64,000 bases of DNA from Marthasterias glacialis (Eukaryota; Echinodermata; Asteroidea; Forcipulatida; Asteriidae), in assembly GCA_911728455.2 (NCBI GenBank), contig OU452227.1, positions 13,470,110 through 13,534,109 of the forward strand, in the 5' to 3' direction. Both the position numbers and the translations under genes were made by a program. Below the pieces are notes generated by a model. That model was not told the DNA's origin. It was given only the letters and a program-made list of their open reading frames with translations, and made no database searches. Below, one piece after another: positions 1 to 12,879 of the stretch; the first letter of the stretch is position 1, and every line of letters starts with the position of its first letter.

Positions 1-1171
1 TATTTGACAATGCTAAAATTTACTGCATCAAAACTGCATCAAAACCCTAGTCAAACTATAGTGAATCTGCAGTATTATAGAAGTAATACTGTAGTATTTC
101 TAACCATGGTTTACTGTAGATTCACTTTAACTTTACTGCAATGATAACAGCAGCAATTCTGCAGTATCCTTGTAGTAAAACAATTGTTTTTTGTGCATTG
201 AAACTATAAGCTTTGGTAATATGAAAGTATATTATTGTCGTACATGTCAAACTAAATTCTACAGTTTGTACATGTACAAAACAATTAGATGTACGTGTAC
301 ATCTGCTCCGACTGTAGTAGTGGCTGTTCAAGAGGTCTACTAGGCCATTCGGGGAAAAGTGTTTCAGTGAAGGAAACAGGACTAAATTGGGTTTGAACAG
401 AGGTTAATAATTGTTTGTATATTCACAACACCAAGCATTTACCAAAAACAAACTAAGTAAGTTTATGTCGTTGCAGTATGCTAACATTTTATTTATGTCA
501 ACTTTATACATCCGCATTCATATGTACAATAGAAGGATTACACATCAATTTTAAGAAGGCTGAAAGGTGTGTGCTTCATAAGTTGATAGATTAATTTTTG
601 AAATTATGCATATTATCGGTCAGAGCCTATTTTCACTCATCAGCTATGTTTTAAGAAAATCATTGCATTGATAACGTTAACATTTTAATTCACCTGCCGT
701 ACATTAATCACAATGGAGTATCAATTGATGTCAACCAAATAACTTCATATATATTTTTTCACGTGTAAAAACCGGTACAAATGTTATCTCAAATACAAAT
801 TTGGTAATCAGAAAAGTTACTCGAGAGTGGAGTCTGGTCACGTTTATAGATGAAAAGTCCATGCTATGAATGTTTTACCTTTAAATCAATACAAATTGTT
901 GATAACAGGTTTTATCTTACATAAGTATGTTTATTTCTGTACAGTTTATTTCAATCCCATTCTGCAGGGAGTTGTACATCTTTAAAAATGAACATGAAAC
1001 TAATAGTAGAGTAACTAAACAAGACATGATGTTTCAATGAATACACAAGAATAGGACCAAGTACCGTAATGGTCAGAAATGAAAGTACATAGACCAAGCT
1101 GCATTTACCCAGGCATAACACTTTTGAAAATGGCACAAATAATGGATTATATAATTAACAACTTGTTCAGC
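1..1171. other. AT-rich DNA without a recognised gene
   Basis: No reading frame longer than about 70 codons resembles a protein I know, and no clear repeat boundary is visible. The stretch is downstream of the transposase-like ORF, which ends at 1172 on the minus strand, and may hold its 3' flank. Confidence 0.5.
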
Positions 1172-3094
1172 CTAGTCTGTGTACTCATTGCTCAACCAGG
1201 GGAGATATACATTCGTTCTACCTGAAGGCAACAGTAAACATTTGCCACGTATGTTTTCTGCGCAAACGGCTACTTTGCTAAGTGAATCGACTCTTGTGCA
1301 ATACGCCTTTGCCAAATTGTCACCAACATCGCTGTCATATACTCTCAGCTGTGGCAACTGCAACTGCAGCTCCGTACCAATTATTAATGCGAGCTTTTGA
1401 CAGACACAAGGAATATCATGACATTGGCAATCATCAAAACAAACAATTATAAATTTCTCTATTTTCATTACAGTATTATCTAACAAAATAACAATGAAGT
1501 CATTTCTATTTACTTTTCTGCTGTATCCTTCAGTGTGGCATAACATTCCCTTAACAACAAATCTATTGAACCTAACAGCTCTGGAAATAATTCTTCTTCC
1601 TATTAATCTTGATATGCATACATATTCATATGCAGTTATGTCGGTTATGAATGGTGATCCTAGGCCAGTTAGACTTTTTGACAGAAAATATGCCTTTTGG
1701 ATGCCAGGAAAACTTTTGGTCATTGTGGAAAACAATCTTTTCACAGACTCATTTGCATCCTGGAGGTACAGGTGGGCATATTTCCCAAGTTGCTTCGATC
1801 GTAGAAATTTGTTACAAATTTGTTGCGGAGCTCCACGAGTACCATGGACAAATTGCAACAACGTCTGGTTAAAATTTTCAAACACAAAAGCAGACGTCGC
1901 CCACAAAGGCCCCCAAAGCTTCACACCTCGGCAAAGATGTGTGAGAAGATGAACATTATAAGACATCAAATTTGATCCATACAGTCTTGGAATATCCCAC
2001 ACAAACTTGCACAGTGCTAAATTACTCTTATTCAAAGTGTCTTGTGAAATATCACATCCAATTAAATTATAAATTCCATATACTAGATACCACCAGTGCT
2101 TTAAAAATCGTGGGGGAAGAATACCTTGCAAAATGACAGGGGAATAAAAAAGAAAATTTCGCCATTCTGTAGCCTTCCAAAACTTGGAATCGTTGACTGA
2201 CCTGGGAAGGCGGGAAACCTCATTTGGTGGTTTAATACTACACAGTTTCTTATCAACAACACTTCTTAAACGCCCTAAATAGAAATCTTGGCCATGTGAG
2301 CTTGATTCAAACCAGTTATTGAAAAATGAACGCACAACACCCAGAAAAACAGCGTGTATATACTCTGGTACAAAACCCCATGATATATCAAACCTTGGTA
2401 ATAAAGATAGAATTACAGGGCCTTTCACACCATAAACACATTCGTTTTGGTCTAAGGCCTGAGCCGCATGCTCTGTCATATTTTCATAAGATCTACTCTC
2501 TGGAAGGTCATCTGTAAGCGGGTATACACGGGCCCTCCCGTTGCCTCGGGCTACAGTTTCTCCAGGGTGGAGGCAAAAGTTACAACCATACTCTCCATTA
2601 AATTGTTTGATGTTTTGTAAAGGAGCTCTAGCAGGTGAATCAACTGAGGAAATAGGGGCACATACCTTGGAACGAAAAGTTTGATTTGGATACTTAAATG
2701 TCAAGCCTTCTGTACTTAGCTTTTTCATTTCTTGTATAAAGGGATAAAATAGGGTATCTGTTTTTGGTTTTTTAGGCCCGAACCAAAGGGCAGCAAGGAT
2801 GACATTTTTTGATCGTTGTTTTTTGGGAATTTCATTTATTATACATTGAACAGGCGTTAACGAAAACTTTGAACTCTTGAACAATGGAACTCCATCAGAG
2901 TTCCACATAACAGACATATTAAACTGACCATCGAATGCCCCATCTGTTTCTAGCCGCTTATAGGCAAGACCATCTGATATGTCGCCAATTGTCGCTCTGT
3001 CAACAGGTTTATTTAACTGTAGCAGATTGTACTCCTCATTCCCTCTCATCTCCCATGTTGAAATGTGGCGGACACATAGCTGTGACATTTTCAC
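1172..3094 (-). CDS. TNP2-like (CACTA/EnSpm-type) transposase, 640 aa, uninterrupted
   Basis: A single 640-codon minus-strand ORF without stops, far longer than any other frame nearby. Visible features fit the animal TNP2-type transposase family: an N-SDGVPLF segment near residue 65-72 whose Asp67 could be the first catalytic acidic residue, a second Asp in V-DSPARA near residue 152, followed by a YGCNFCLHPGE zinc-binding-like patch (Cys171, Cys174, His176), then a long C-terminal region rich in Trp, Phe and His with an HLLTHL motif, as in TNP2/DUF4218-type proteins. The first Met is the annotated start, but family members often have more N-terminal sequence, so upstream exons are possible. 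Family roles: cut-and-paste DNA transposition in the nucleus. No CACTA terminal repeats were located, so the element borders are unknown. The intact frame suggests recent activity or domestication; these cannot be told apart here. Family assignment is by recognition, not by search. Confidence 0.75.
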   Translation of the reverse strand: MKMSQLCVRHISTWEMRGNEEYNLLQLNKPVDRATIGDISDGLAYKRLETDGAFDGQFNMSVMWNSDGVPLFKSSKFSLTPVQCIINEIPKKQRSKNVILAALWFGPKKPKTDTLFYPFIQEMKKLSTEGLTFKYPNQTFRSKVCAPISSVDSPARAPLQNIKQFNGEYGCNFCLHPGETVARGNGRARVYPLTDDLPESRSYENMTEHAAQALDQNECVYGVKGPVILSLLPRFDISWGFVPEYIHAVFLGVVRSFFNNWFESSSHGQDFYLGRLRSVVDKKLCSIKPPNEVSRLPRSVNDSKFWKATEWRNFLFYSPVILQGILPPRFLKHWWYLVYGIYNLIGCDISQDTLNKSNLALCKFVWDIPRLYGSNLMSYNVHLLTHLCRGVKLWGPLWATSAFVFENFNQTLLQFVHGTRGAPQQICNKFLRSKQLGKYAHLYLQDANESVKRLFSTMTKSFPGIQKAYFLSKSLTGLGSPFITDITAYEYVCISRLIGRRIISRAVRFNRFVVKGMLCHTEGYSRKVNRNDFIVILLDNTVMKIEKFIIVCFDDCQCHDIPCVCQKLALIIGTELQLQLPQLRVYDSDVGDNLAKAYCTRVDSLSKVAVCAENIRGKCLLLPSGRTNVYLPWLSNEYTD

Positions 3095-3133
3095 TGTGTT
3101 TCAGGCATTTGCCTTGTTGATTGAAGAGGGCTT
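3022..3133. repeat. Direct repeat copy 1, overlapping the 5' end of the transposase ORF
   Basis: About 110 bp starting GCAGATTGTACTCCTC and ending GAAGAGGGCTT recurs at 4051-4159 with about 80-85% identity by eye. Copy 1 contains the first ~24 codons of the transposase-like ORF. Confidence 0.75.
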
Positions 3134-3199
3134 TTTTGTAAAGTTGTTTTCTTATGACTAACCTTAACCCCCTAAGCATTTTTACAGGGAGACCTCCTC

Positions 3200-3303
3200 A
3201 ACCCATCATACTCCCACAGTACACTTTTGGGGCCAGTACACAACCCATCATACTCCCACAGTACACATTATGGGACAGTACACAACCCATCATACTCCAA
3301 CAG
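3200..3303. repeat. 42-bp tandem repeat, about 2.5 copies
   Basis: The motif AACCCATCATACTCCCACAG starts at 3200, 3242 and 3284, giving a 42-bp period. It lies just upstream (minus-strand sense) of the transposase ORF. Confidence 0.85.
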
Positions 3304-4050
3304 GTCTTGTGCTGTTTGATTTTGGCTGACTGGTTGATTATTTGAGTACAGTACCAAGCCCATCAATATCCAACAATACAGTTTGCATATCATAGTACTT
3401 TCCACACTCAGCCAAAGTACAACCCTAGTCCCCTGAACCATTGGTACTCAACCAGCCATAGTCCAACAGCAGAGACAAGATTCACAGAACTCAACCGTCC
3501 AAAGTCCAACAATATCCCCTGTTGGATTTTGACTGACCTGGGGTGGTTAGGATGAAACATAATAATAAACTTGGTGGAAGTCACAGTCTGGCAGAAAGTG
3601 TCCCTAGTCTGTGTAGTGAAATGTTTTTTTTCACTACAGTTGAAGAGGGGACTATTGTGTTGTCTGTCCACTTCTACAGGAATTGGTCTCCCATATGGCA
3701 ATTGGGAAATGTAGTGACTTCGATGGAATCCTGTTCTTCATCCTTGTAATATCATTTGTGTATATATATATTTGGTATGCTTTGGTTTGTGCCCTATGCC
3801 TGGTGTCACTGGCAAAGCAGTCCTGAACTTTATTTCGTTCTCTCGCTGTATTCCCAGGGAAGATGTCCTTGCTGAAGTTTGCTTGACCTATTGGAGCAAA
3901 GAGTGAATGATTTAAATGCAGTGGGTCAAGTACACTCAAAAGTTTGTTGTCCAGTCTGGTTTTCTCATTGCTGAATTCCTACCTTGTGCCAAACAACCGT
4001 CCATCTCTTTGGTAACCATCATTGGTTCTTTGCAGTTCAAAAGCTTTGCA

Positions 4051-4159
4051 GCAGATTGTACTCCTCCTTCCGTCTCATCTCCCATGCTGAAATGTGGCAG
4101 ATGGGCGAAACTTTTCACTGTGTCTTGGGCATTTTGCTTTGTTGACTGAAGAGGGCTTC
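4051..4159. repeat. Direct repeat copy 2
   Basis: Second copy of the segment at 3022-3133, roughly 1 kb away and in the same orientation. It retains the CATCTCCCATG core but its minus-strand frame does not continue into transposase sequence. It could be a rearranged 5' piece of the same element or an internal repeat of it. Confidence 0.7.
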
Positions 4160-5300
4160 TAAGACATAGTTATGTAATTTTGTTTTAATCTTTTTTCTTT
4201 CAAAGGAATAATATTGCATTGGTAGAGCTAGCCAGGTCCATGGTTCTTTACTCGGGCACCAATACCAGCTCCTGTATTTACACTAGCAGCCACTGCACAC
4301 GACTTGGTACAATACACCATTGTACCGATCTACAGTTTACGTGTACTTTGTAGCCACCTCTTGATTACACGGCGATACGTGAGTACTTTGAGAACGACTT
4401 GATTTCAACCTCACTGAGGATGAACAAGGGTCTTGTTCCTTTCCTAAATGCCAGCTTATGTTTTTTATTACACTGTCGCACAGATTCAGGGCGACGATTA
4501 CATATGCAAATACAAGACATATGAATATTTACTATTGCTTTGGATGGCCAATCAGAGGCTGCCATGCAAGTAAATTCAATTTGGGTTACATCATTCTGTA
4601 ACACGTTTGAGTTTGACCTGCTTGGGATCAGTAAGTTTGGATTGCCCTCATATCCCTGACAAAACCAATACAATGTACACTTCATTCATTATTGGTATGG
4701 CCAGGTTTGGTGGCACTGACTGGATAATGCAGTCTCCAACTGTGAGTGGATGTGAAGAATGAACAGTGCCCTCATTTGACAGAGTTAGTACAGGGCATGA
4801 TCAGATGATCATCAGTTTACATCATGCTGCCTTCTTGGCTTCAGTGGTTCAAGGGGAATGCCTACAGGAGTTAAGAGTTGTGCTTTCTCAAAATGAATGA
4901 AGTTAACACCACTGCATGATCCAATGTGTTCAAGTTACCTGTGGAAGATGCTAGGAATGTCACACCACTCTTTTTAACTGTTGGGGGCTAGCTGTGCTAA
5001 TGGTGATGGAAGAGACCTTATTATTCACCCTTGGACAAGTGTCTGTTTTGTAATAAACAGTTGTGCTGTATGTTTTCATATGTGTCATTAGTGATGTTTT
5101 TGTCCCTTTTCCTCCTACATTCTTTGTTCTTTGATATTAAGTGTCACATCGCATAAGAAACTTAGTATAAGCTGTCCAGTTGTTCTCTGTTTGTGGCTCA
5201 TCAGGATGGAATCCCAAATTTTGACCTCTTTGTCTTACCAGGTGTTTGAGGATGAAGCACTGTGAAACAATTTAACTTTTAATTTTGGGGTGAACAAAGG
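4160..5300. other. Intergenic DNA, nothing recognised
   Basis: Only short frames of no recognisable family are present. No repeat borders are seen. Confidence 0.45.
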
Positions 5301-5385
5301 AAAATTAACTAGAACGGGATTTGAAACTACAACCCTTGGATTAACGAGCCGGTGATCTTCCAACTGAGTTAGCTAATAATAATAG
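5301..5385 (-). repeat. tRNA-like SINE head (minus strand)
   Basis: On the minus strand an A-box-like TAGCTAACTCAGTTGG (ending near 5384) is followed by CGTTAATCC and a B-box-like GTTTCAAATCCC near 5318. This is the layout of a tRNA-derived promoter, with a GTT anticodon-like triplet. It lacks convincing full tRNA pairing, so I call it a SINE head or remnant. Confidence 0.5.
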
Positions 5386-5720
5386 TAATGGCAACTTATA
5401 TAGCGCCGGTATCCGACAAAAAAAGGCGTTCATGGCGCTCTTAGTATCTACAACAAAGAAATATAAACCAGAGTACATTAAGCACAAATAAATACATAAT
5501 GTAAGATGGGGGTCAGATGAGCAAAAGGCAAATAGGGAAACAGCATGTCCACCCTCAAGCCTCAGTTGAAAGCTTCCTTGAACAAGTATGTCTTTAATCG
5601 AGTCTTGAAAACAGACATGCTATTTGATGTGTGTGTATTAATGGGTAAAGAGTTCCACAATTTGGGCACTGAATTCATGAATGTTCTGTCTCCCCATTGA
5701 GTGTTGGCAATCCATTCCTT
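5384..5720. repeat. Retroelement 3'-tail-like sequence
   Basis: The segment begins with TAATAATAATAGTAATGG and ACTTATATAGCGCCGGTATC, then has a line reading AGTCTTGAAAACAGACATGC and GAGTTCCACAATTTGGG. A structurally similar block (AAT repeat, then a GAGTCTTGAGAG and GTGAATTCCAGAGACGTGG stretch) is at 57848-58200, which points to a dispersed family, probably a LINE or SINE 3' part. Confidence 0.45.
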
Positions 5721-5978
5721 GAGAAGGCTTTATGATGACCTTATGTAGCCCACGATGGCAGTCTCCCCATTGTTTGTCAATATCTTTGTTCGGGGTGCCA
5801 AGTTTAACAATATCTTTTCAGCTGCTTTCGACTTTCTTTTCCTTTTTGAAGCATGATATGAAGAATTGTATCTTTTTTGCAACTGATTGAACAGCAAGAG
5901 AGAAGTCATACAGCATTAGCTCCTTCCAATGCCTTACCCCATTAAGACAAAAAGTATGTAGCCATGAAGCAAGTAACT

Positions 5979-6178
5979 GGGTCTAATATCATAGAGCTGC
6001 TTAAGCACAAAATGTAGCTAAGCACAACAAAGTTATGCTTAGGGCCTACCAGAACAAGGTTACCAGCCAAACTACCATGTGACATGTACCATTTGTGACT
6101 GGTATCCTGCTCATTTATGCTTAGCAGAAAATTGTTCAGCATTTTTTGCTGCTTAAGCATCTATATGAAATTGGGACC
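5979..6178. mobile_element. MITE with AATTTCATA-type inverted ends
   Basis: The left end GGGTCTAATATCATAGAGCT and right end (reverse complement GGTCCCAATTTCATATAG) are inverted copies, continuing inward into GCTTAAGCA on both sides. There is no coding capacity. Related ends occur at 44828-44957. Confidence 0.7.
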
Positions 6179-6485
6179 TAGTGAAATCCCTTTTTACCTC
6201 CAAACTAAACACCCCATGAACGACATGACATCAAACAATGACACATTATGGCTTGCTGAAAACAATAGGACACATAGATCTTTATTCAGTCATTATAACA
6301 TTAGCACTGCTTGAGGATCATATAGCTCTACTTTCAATTTACATTAAATTACAGTTACACCATGTTTGGTTTTTCATGATAAGGTGGCATTTGTTACAAG
6401 ACAATTTAGGTTAGCAGTAAAACCATGTACATGAAAATGAACTCTCCATGAGTTGTGGCAGCACATACAGAAGTTCCTCGTCGTG

Positions 6486-6613
6486 ATGTTACCACGAACC
6501 TTACTAGATTTTTTCTCCGCCATGCACAGTTTCAAATCCTACTCATGTACATGGTGTTACCGCAAACTTTACTAGATTGTTTCTCCAGAATGCAAAGTTT
6601 CAAATCTTACTTA
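6486..6613. repeat. 67-bp imperfect direct duplication
   Basis: GTTACC(A/G)C..ACTTTACTAGATT..TTTCTCC and CA(C/A)AGTTTCAAATC occur twice, 67 bp apart. Related text recurs at 55330-55450 and in the hairpin element at 58201-58518, so this is part of a dispersed repeat family. Confidence 0.6.
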
Positions 6614-9600
6614 TTACAATACAATTAATATAGATACACACAGACGGACGTAAATAGTGAAATTGTAGCTTTAGACTCGTTTGAGCATAATATTTTCATT
6701 GGACTGACGGGGGAGTTTAAGCACTGCCTACTATGGTTATTTATTATTCCATACCATCTGTTTGATGCTCCCAGTGGTATGAAGCTATTGACGGGAATAG
6801 GAATTCTAGTTCAGCGTTCCTATCCCATTTCCTCTCGGGTCATTCCATCTGTCAGTTTAAAGTAGAGTCGAACTCAGCCGCTGCAAACAAGTCGGCCTGT
6901 TTGTTTGTTCATTTAATTCCTACTGTCACTTTTATTCTCCTGAGAGGCGTACACTGCTGAAATATTTGTTTTATAAACTCACCCCCAGAACAGTGATGAG
7001 ATTTAAAGCGTGCACTGCTTCTATCACTTCAATCTACATTATTTTTTTATCGCATTGGTTTTTGTTTGAAACTCACTAATAATCATTGATAGGAGTGTAA
7101 ACTCATCAATAGAATGTTTGCATGCAGTTCATGTAGCCTTTTTTATTCATTGCTCAACTCGTCACGATCTACATCATTTCATTCAATGCTTCAAATTTGC
7201 TTCTGTTCCCATACAGCCTTGCCTTAAAACCACTTTTGACTTAGATTTGAGGCAATTTATTAATGATGTATACCATCGGTAAAGTGCTTAAAAATGCATC
7301 AAGATTCAAGAAGTATGTACAGAAATCACTCTGTGAAATATTCAGCTTAACTACATACTACAATGTACTACGTTGGGGCAAATATTTCATGTAAAAATAA
7401 ATGGCCAATTGCATACTAAACACACAGTAAATAGAGGTCAAGTTGAAGGTTTCTCTCCGGTTGGGTAGAGCTCAACCGTTGCAGCCCTTTTAGATGCTAA
7501 TGTACAGGTTAATGTCACTCTACACTTGTGTTCACATTAAGTATGAAACTGGCAGATTGTTTCATTTTTATTCACTCATTACAAAATTTGGTACAATGTT
7601 GATTTCTAGAAAAGTTAATTCTTCAGCACGCGTGTGCAGATTATAGTTCTGAGAAAACAGTGTGGAATTGCTTGTTATGTGTTTTGCAATGATTGACATT
7701 TCTTGAAAGAGATCACTGGGCAGTGGTATCTCTGTGAGGATTGATCTTTTCGATACAGGTTTTTGAATCATTTTTGACTAATTTGTTAAAAGCTTGTAAA
7801 GATAACATGTACAGGTCAGCTGTTTTGGCTGATTCGTAAGAAAATCAAAGAAACAACTGTAATATCTTTCTAAAATCATTGTTTTGCAGAGTGTTCATCT
7901 CAAAAAGTGTTTTTTTTTTCTCAAAAAGTGTTTTTTTTTTTTGCTGGTTTGTTTAAATGTCTGTTATTATTTTTATTATTATAAAAGCATTTTGTTAAGC
8001 AGACAACTTGGTGGTTTTCCAATGACAACACTCTTTGTAAACGGTTTTGCAAAACTCAGTTACCCCAATTTCCGTCTTTGGTTTCAACTGTAAGATACTT
8101 TTCATTCTCTGAGATCTCAAAATAGAGGTGCACTTTAACAATTAAAAGCGACCTGGAAATTAAAACGTGGCGAATATAAAAGCCAGACAGTGTAACCGAT
8201 TGTTGAAACAACTTTGTCTTGTCCAGAGTGAATAACCTTTGAGATTGATTTGGGTTATTTTGTAACTGGGCTATTGGTAATGGTACACATGTAAATCAAC
8301 CTGATCTTTGGAGCCTTGGTATACTTAAGTACTATGGACAGTGTTGGCTGTTCAAAATTATATGTACATACGAATAAATTGACAAATTCAGCTGAAAAAC
8401 ATCCAAATAGTTTTAAGAAAAAACATAGAACATTCGTGTACAAATGCACAAAGCAAACATTTTAACAGAAATTCCCTTTTGTATTCTTTCTGGTAAAAGT
8501 TATTTAAGTACATTCATAAATCAATTAACAGTTTTGTTGTGTGTTTTGGGGGTATGTACGGAGATTCGTGAATGGACAGGGCTGTAAATTTACCTCTGTC
8601 AATGTTTAACTTCGTCTTTGTAAAATCAAATGGGTTTATATTGATAATGTTTGCATTGTTAAAAAAAAGAAGAAAACAAGAAAAGGAAAACATAAATGTT
8701 ATTTCCTAGATATGAAGATTGAGAGATGGGTATTTTTTATTTGCAAAATGCTTGTTTTGGGGTGTTTCGTGGCCCAGTGTATTGATGATGAAAATGTTCA
8801 TGCAATAAGTGCGTGCAGTGGTGTCGGATTAAGCACATTTACTAAGATTAGACCCGAGGTACAATGTGAGATTCTTAAAGGGTATATGAATATGTGATTT
8901 GAAATGTCATTTAATATGCAAGACTACTGTCACAACGTGTCAGTGATCTGAGTGGGTTTCGTTTATTTTTTTAGCACTTAATCAGTGTTTTGAAATAAAA
9001 TACAGACATATGAATTCAAAGTATTTGTTTGAAGTGGATTATTTTATCAAGAATTATTGTAGATTTACATAAATGTATGTAAATTAATGAAAAGCTAGGT
9101 AATGCATATTGTATAGGGTGAGTTTTTGACAACTAAGCTCCAATGAGTTCACGTCTGCTGCTACTTGATATTCATATTATAGCAGCCCCAATGCATAATG
9201 CATTCAATATCTGCTGCCTGCCGACTCAATTTTGTCCAACTCTGGGTGGGAGTGGGAGGGGGAGTGGTCAGTGGAGGTGTTGGTTAATGGGGGTTTCAGT
9301 CCAGGTTCAAAGACCAACAACCAAAACGGCAAACCTATGGTGATGATTTTAACAAAACAAATGGATTATGGCCAAGAATCCACACTTAATTATTGTACCA
9401 CCATACTATAGTATCAGACATGTCAACTGTTTTTTTCTTTAACTTTAAATCAGAAGCAACTTTCATATCTATTTATGATTGTTTTCAGTGTGATGGGTAG
9501 AAATCTTTTTGATCTCAAACACTCATCAAGCATTTCTTAAAACATGTCAGAACGTAATTTGTTTTGATGGGCAACTTATAAATTATGTTAAAAGGTACAA

Positions 9601-10235
9601 GGTTTGTAAACATGCATCGTGGATGAATGTGGTTTTTAAACTTTATTTCTTTGTAACAAAAGACAAAGGAAAGACACAATAAAACAAAATGATAAAAAAA
9701 ACGTAATACAAAATAAGTCATACTCTTTACAAGCATAAATGTACATCATTTCACAAGCTTTACACTTGATGTTCGACAAAACCAGTTTTTCTCCATATAC
9801 AAATAAACATATAGTTTTGACTATCCCATCCGTACTCGTTAATTCTTCAAGAAAGAAACTCCTCATCTTCAAATAAATATTTACAAAATGTATGATAAAA
9901 AACAACAAGTTTAGAAAGTTAGTTTCACAGTGTCAGCTGACATAATTATACAGCATTATACTGTAATCATCACACAGCTACCATAAAGTCATTTAATAAA
10001 TATTAATTTCTGTACACAGCATATTACATGTTCATCCAAGCATTACATAGTGGATTACCCCCTTCAGATTAATTAGAGATTGGGTGGGGCCCAAAGTCGG
10101 ACCCCACCCATCTTCATTTGGATGAGCTGCATTGGCCTTTTATTCTTGGGTCAAGACGTTATGGTAACATTTGCAATGCTATTGAATCTCTCGCAAGGCC
10201 TTGACCCAAAGCCGCTGAAAAGTGGACTTCTGATA
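6614..10235. other. Intergenic DNA without recognised genes
   Basis: AT-rich sequence with simple A/T tracts and only short unconvincing frames. No protein family is recognised on either strand. The distal part of the FBXL16 3' UTR could reach into it only if that UTR is unusually long. Confidence 0.45.
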
Positions 10236-10520
10236 GTTAGTGGGAGACGTTAATCTTAACTAGTCGATCACAGTAAGTTAGTGGGAGACCATGTTAACTA
10301 ATCATCACAGTAACTTACTGGTAGACAATGTTAACTAATCATCACAGTAACTTACTGGTAGACAGTGTTAACTAATCATCACAGTAACTTACTGGTAGAC
10401 AGTGTTAACTAATCATCACAGTAACTTACTGGTAGACAGTGTTAACTAATCATCACAGTAACTTACTGGTAGACAGTGTTAACTATTATCACCACAGTAC
10501 CTTACTGGTAGACAGTGTTA
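10236..10520. repeat. 37-bp tandem repeat array, about 7 copies
   Basis: Repeats of a 37-bp unit containing ACTAATCATCACAGTAACTT and ACTGGTAGACAGTG. The central copies are almost identical, the outer ones (from 10236 and after 10480) degenerate. There are no unique spacers, so it is a minisatellite and not a CRISPR array. Confidence 0.9.
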
Positions 10521-12879
10521 AGTTACCACTGTTGACTTACAGCCTTGTTCAATTTGTACTTTTGGATAGTGTATACTTACTGCAAAACAATGATGTGATA
10601 AGAAACCACTCTATAAACTAATCAAGTTGCTGTAGTTTGACTGGGTGTGGTAACTTGGCCATCGAAGTCGTAACCTCACAAGAAGTCACATGATAATGTT
10701 CAGCTGCAAGCAATTCTGAAGAAATAAGTTAACAGACCACCCATGGACTTAAAAATGTGAAATTAACATTTTTACGAATTAACTTTTAATTGTGCAAAGT
10801 CCACTGCAAACAGGGCTTATCACACAGCAACCAATTCATGAGTTTGTTGTTTGTTTGATCTGGAAGTACAAGTCCTGCAGGACCAAGAGACTTTGGGTGT
10901 ACGTGCAAACACTGTATCAAATATTTTATTAACTCTTTTGGTAATACTTATATTCCACTTCAAATTTTGTGTACTTTCTTCTTTGATTTTTAAAACGGAA
11001 AGGTCTCCGTTTTTCATGCTCAAAGAATAAACATACAAAAAAAAACATGAATCATTATGAAAACTTTCCATCATTCCAGGAAGTTCTTACTTTAACTTGT
11101 CGCTAGTTCAGCTGTTGTAATACACGCAAAAATGTTCTTTTTAAATAGAGACTTGAAGATTTACACAGAGAGTAAATTTTAAGACTTGTAAAGATTTAAA
11201 TAGTCTCACTACGAGACAAGACAGAGAAAAGACATTACAGAAATAAACACCTACATTGTCACCAACACTGCTTGTTGCAAGGGGCGGTTTGAAGTCAACA
11301 AAATTACTAGCAACAAGTCTGGCTTTGACGCTTACATTACACATTGTGATATCTAATAAACAAAGGTCCAGCCCTGTGGTATATTATTATTAAGTATAAT
11401 TCAGAACAAGGCGGTTTAGTAAATCAGATGAAAGCGTTTAAAAGAACAAGGTCATTGGATCTCACAATATAAGTGGCCCATCTGAAGAAACTACTCTGTA
11501 TTTCTGCACTCTCTCAACATTAGATTGAATACATAGCTACACTAACACTGTGTCTAATAGTTTATGAGTCCTTCTGAAAGAACTTTTCATTTAAAAGTTG
11601 CCTTGTGAATACTCTGACAGATCTTGTCATTGGAGTGAAGTTTTAAAAAGTGAAGAAAATAATGTTCGCCATATGACTGGCTGAAGAAACTTTGGTCCAT
11701 TTTCCACTCAAACATTCAATGGCATTGCACAGACGTGTAGCTATGTACAACATATAACTGTTTTTTTTTCTATGATATATTAAACAAAGGTCACTTACTG
11801 AAGCGTCATAATTTAGTATTTACATTCAATACCGTCTCTTCTATTTCTGCATCTTCCAGAATCAAGCGTATACTTTACATCAAGACTTGCCTCTGGTATA
11901 AAATCTTTTCAACAAGTGTTTATCAGTTAAAGCCATTCGTAACACATAGCCTATACCTCTGGACATTACACTACTTGTTTTTATACATTTTATACACGAC
12001 ACAGGAATAAAGTATAATTTCACAATGCACTAACAACATAGCACTTGTATGTCCCAAACATAAACTCTCATTATATCCACATCCAAAACTCAACTGAATC
12101 TGAAATAACTGGATTTTTGTAATCAGCATTCTTTTAAATACATGTATTTATAAGGATTGATCCATTTTTATGTATACATTCATACATTTATGAGCAGTTA
12201 ACTTCAACAACAAGTTTCCCAATACATACTTGTCTGTCAAATACATTTAGAAAACCACAAAATTTCCCCACTTTTTAAAACGGTATATTCTGTACTAATT
12301 CATAGATTTTTGACCCCAGGCTGCTTTGTCCTGAAGATGAATGATTCATTTCACATATCTCAACTCAAGATTTTTCTTCCTTGATGACTTTTTTAAAATT
12401 TTTTTTAAGGATTTATTTGAAGCAGTTTGGGGTTTCCTTAACTTTTTGAAAAATTTTCAGATTGAGTGTAATTTATGTGGAGACAATTTTTCTTGTTCAT
12501 GATTTGAATGTATGCATACTTTAAAGTTGCTGAGAAGATGTGAAGTAACATCTTTAGTACTTCCATAAAAGAACATTACAATGCACTGTTTTCTTCTTTC
12601 CAAGACCCATTTTCTACTGTTTCACATGGCGTCATCTCAAATTTAAGTTTTATTTTTTTACAATTCCACATTTACACACATTTATGCTCTGATCTTTTAT
12701 ATAGGAAGATAGACATATTTAAGGTTTTTTTTAGCACCAGTAAATTTCCCCTTTTCCTAAACAGTTATCACTGTAATCTATGTTGTTTATCCCCTCATCG
12801 GTCCATCAATATCTTGTCCAATCAATCACAGATACATGGTCCCAGATTAATTTACGCTGATGTTAACTTTTATATCAAG
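10521..12879. other. AT-rich DNA, likely containing the 3' UTR of FBXL16
   Basis: No ORF is recognised. The stretch lies directly downstream of the FBXL16 stop on the minus strand. Several minus-strand AATAAA hexamers occur, for example at 12412-12417, so polyadenylation may occur here; the actual site is not determinable from sequence. Confidence 0.4.

Noticed and set aside
1494-1952. 152-codon plus-strand ORF
   Set aside because: Antisense shadow of the transposase-like ORF.
10236-10520. CRISPR-like array
   Set aside because: Units are contiguous with no unique spacers, and the genome is eukaryotic; it is a minisatellite.
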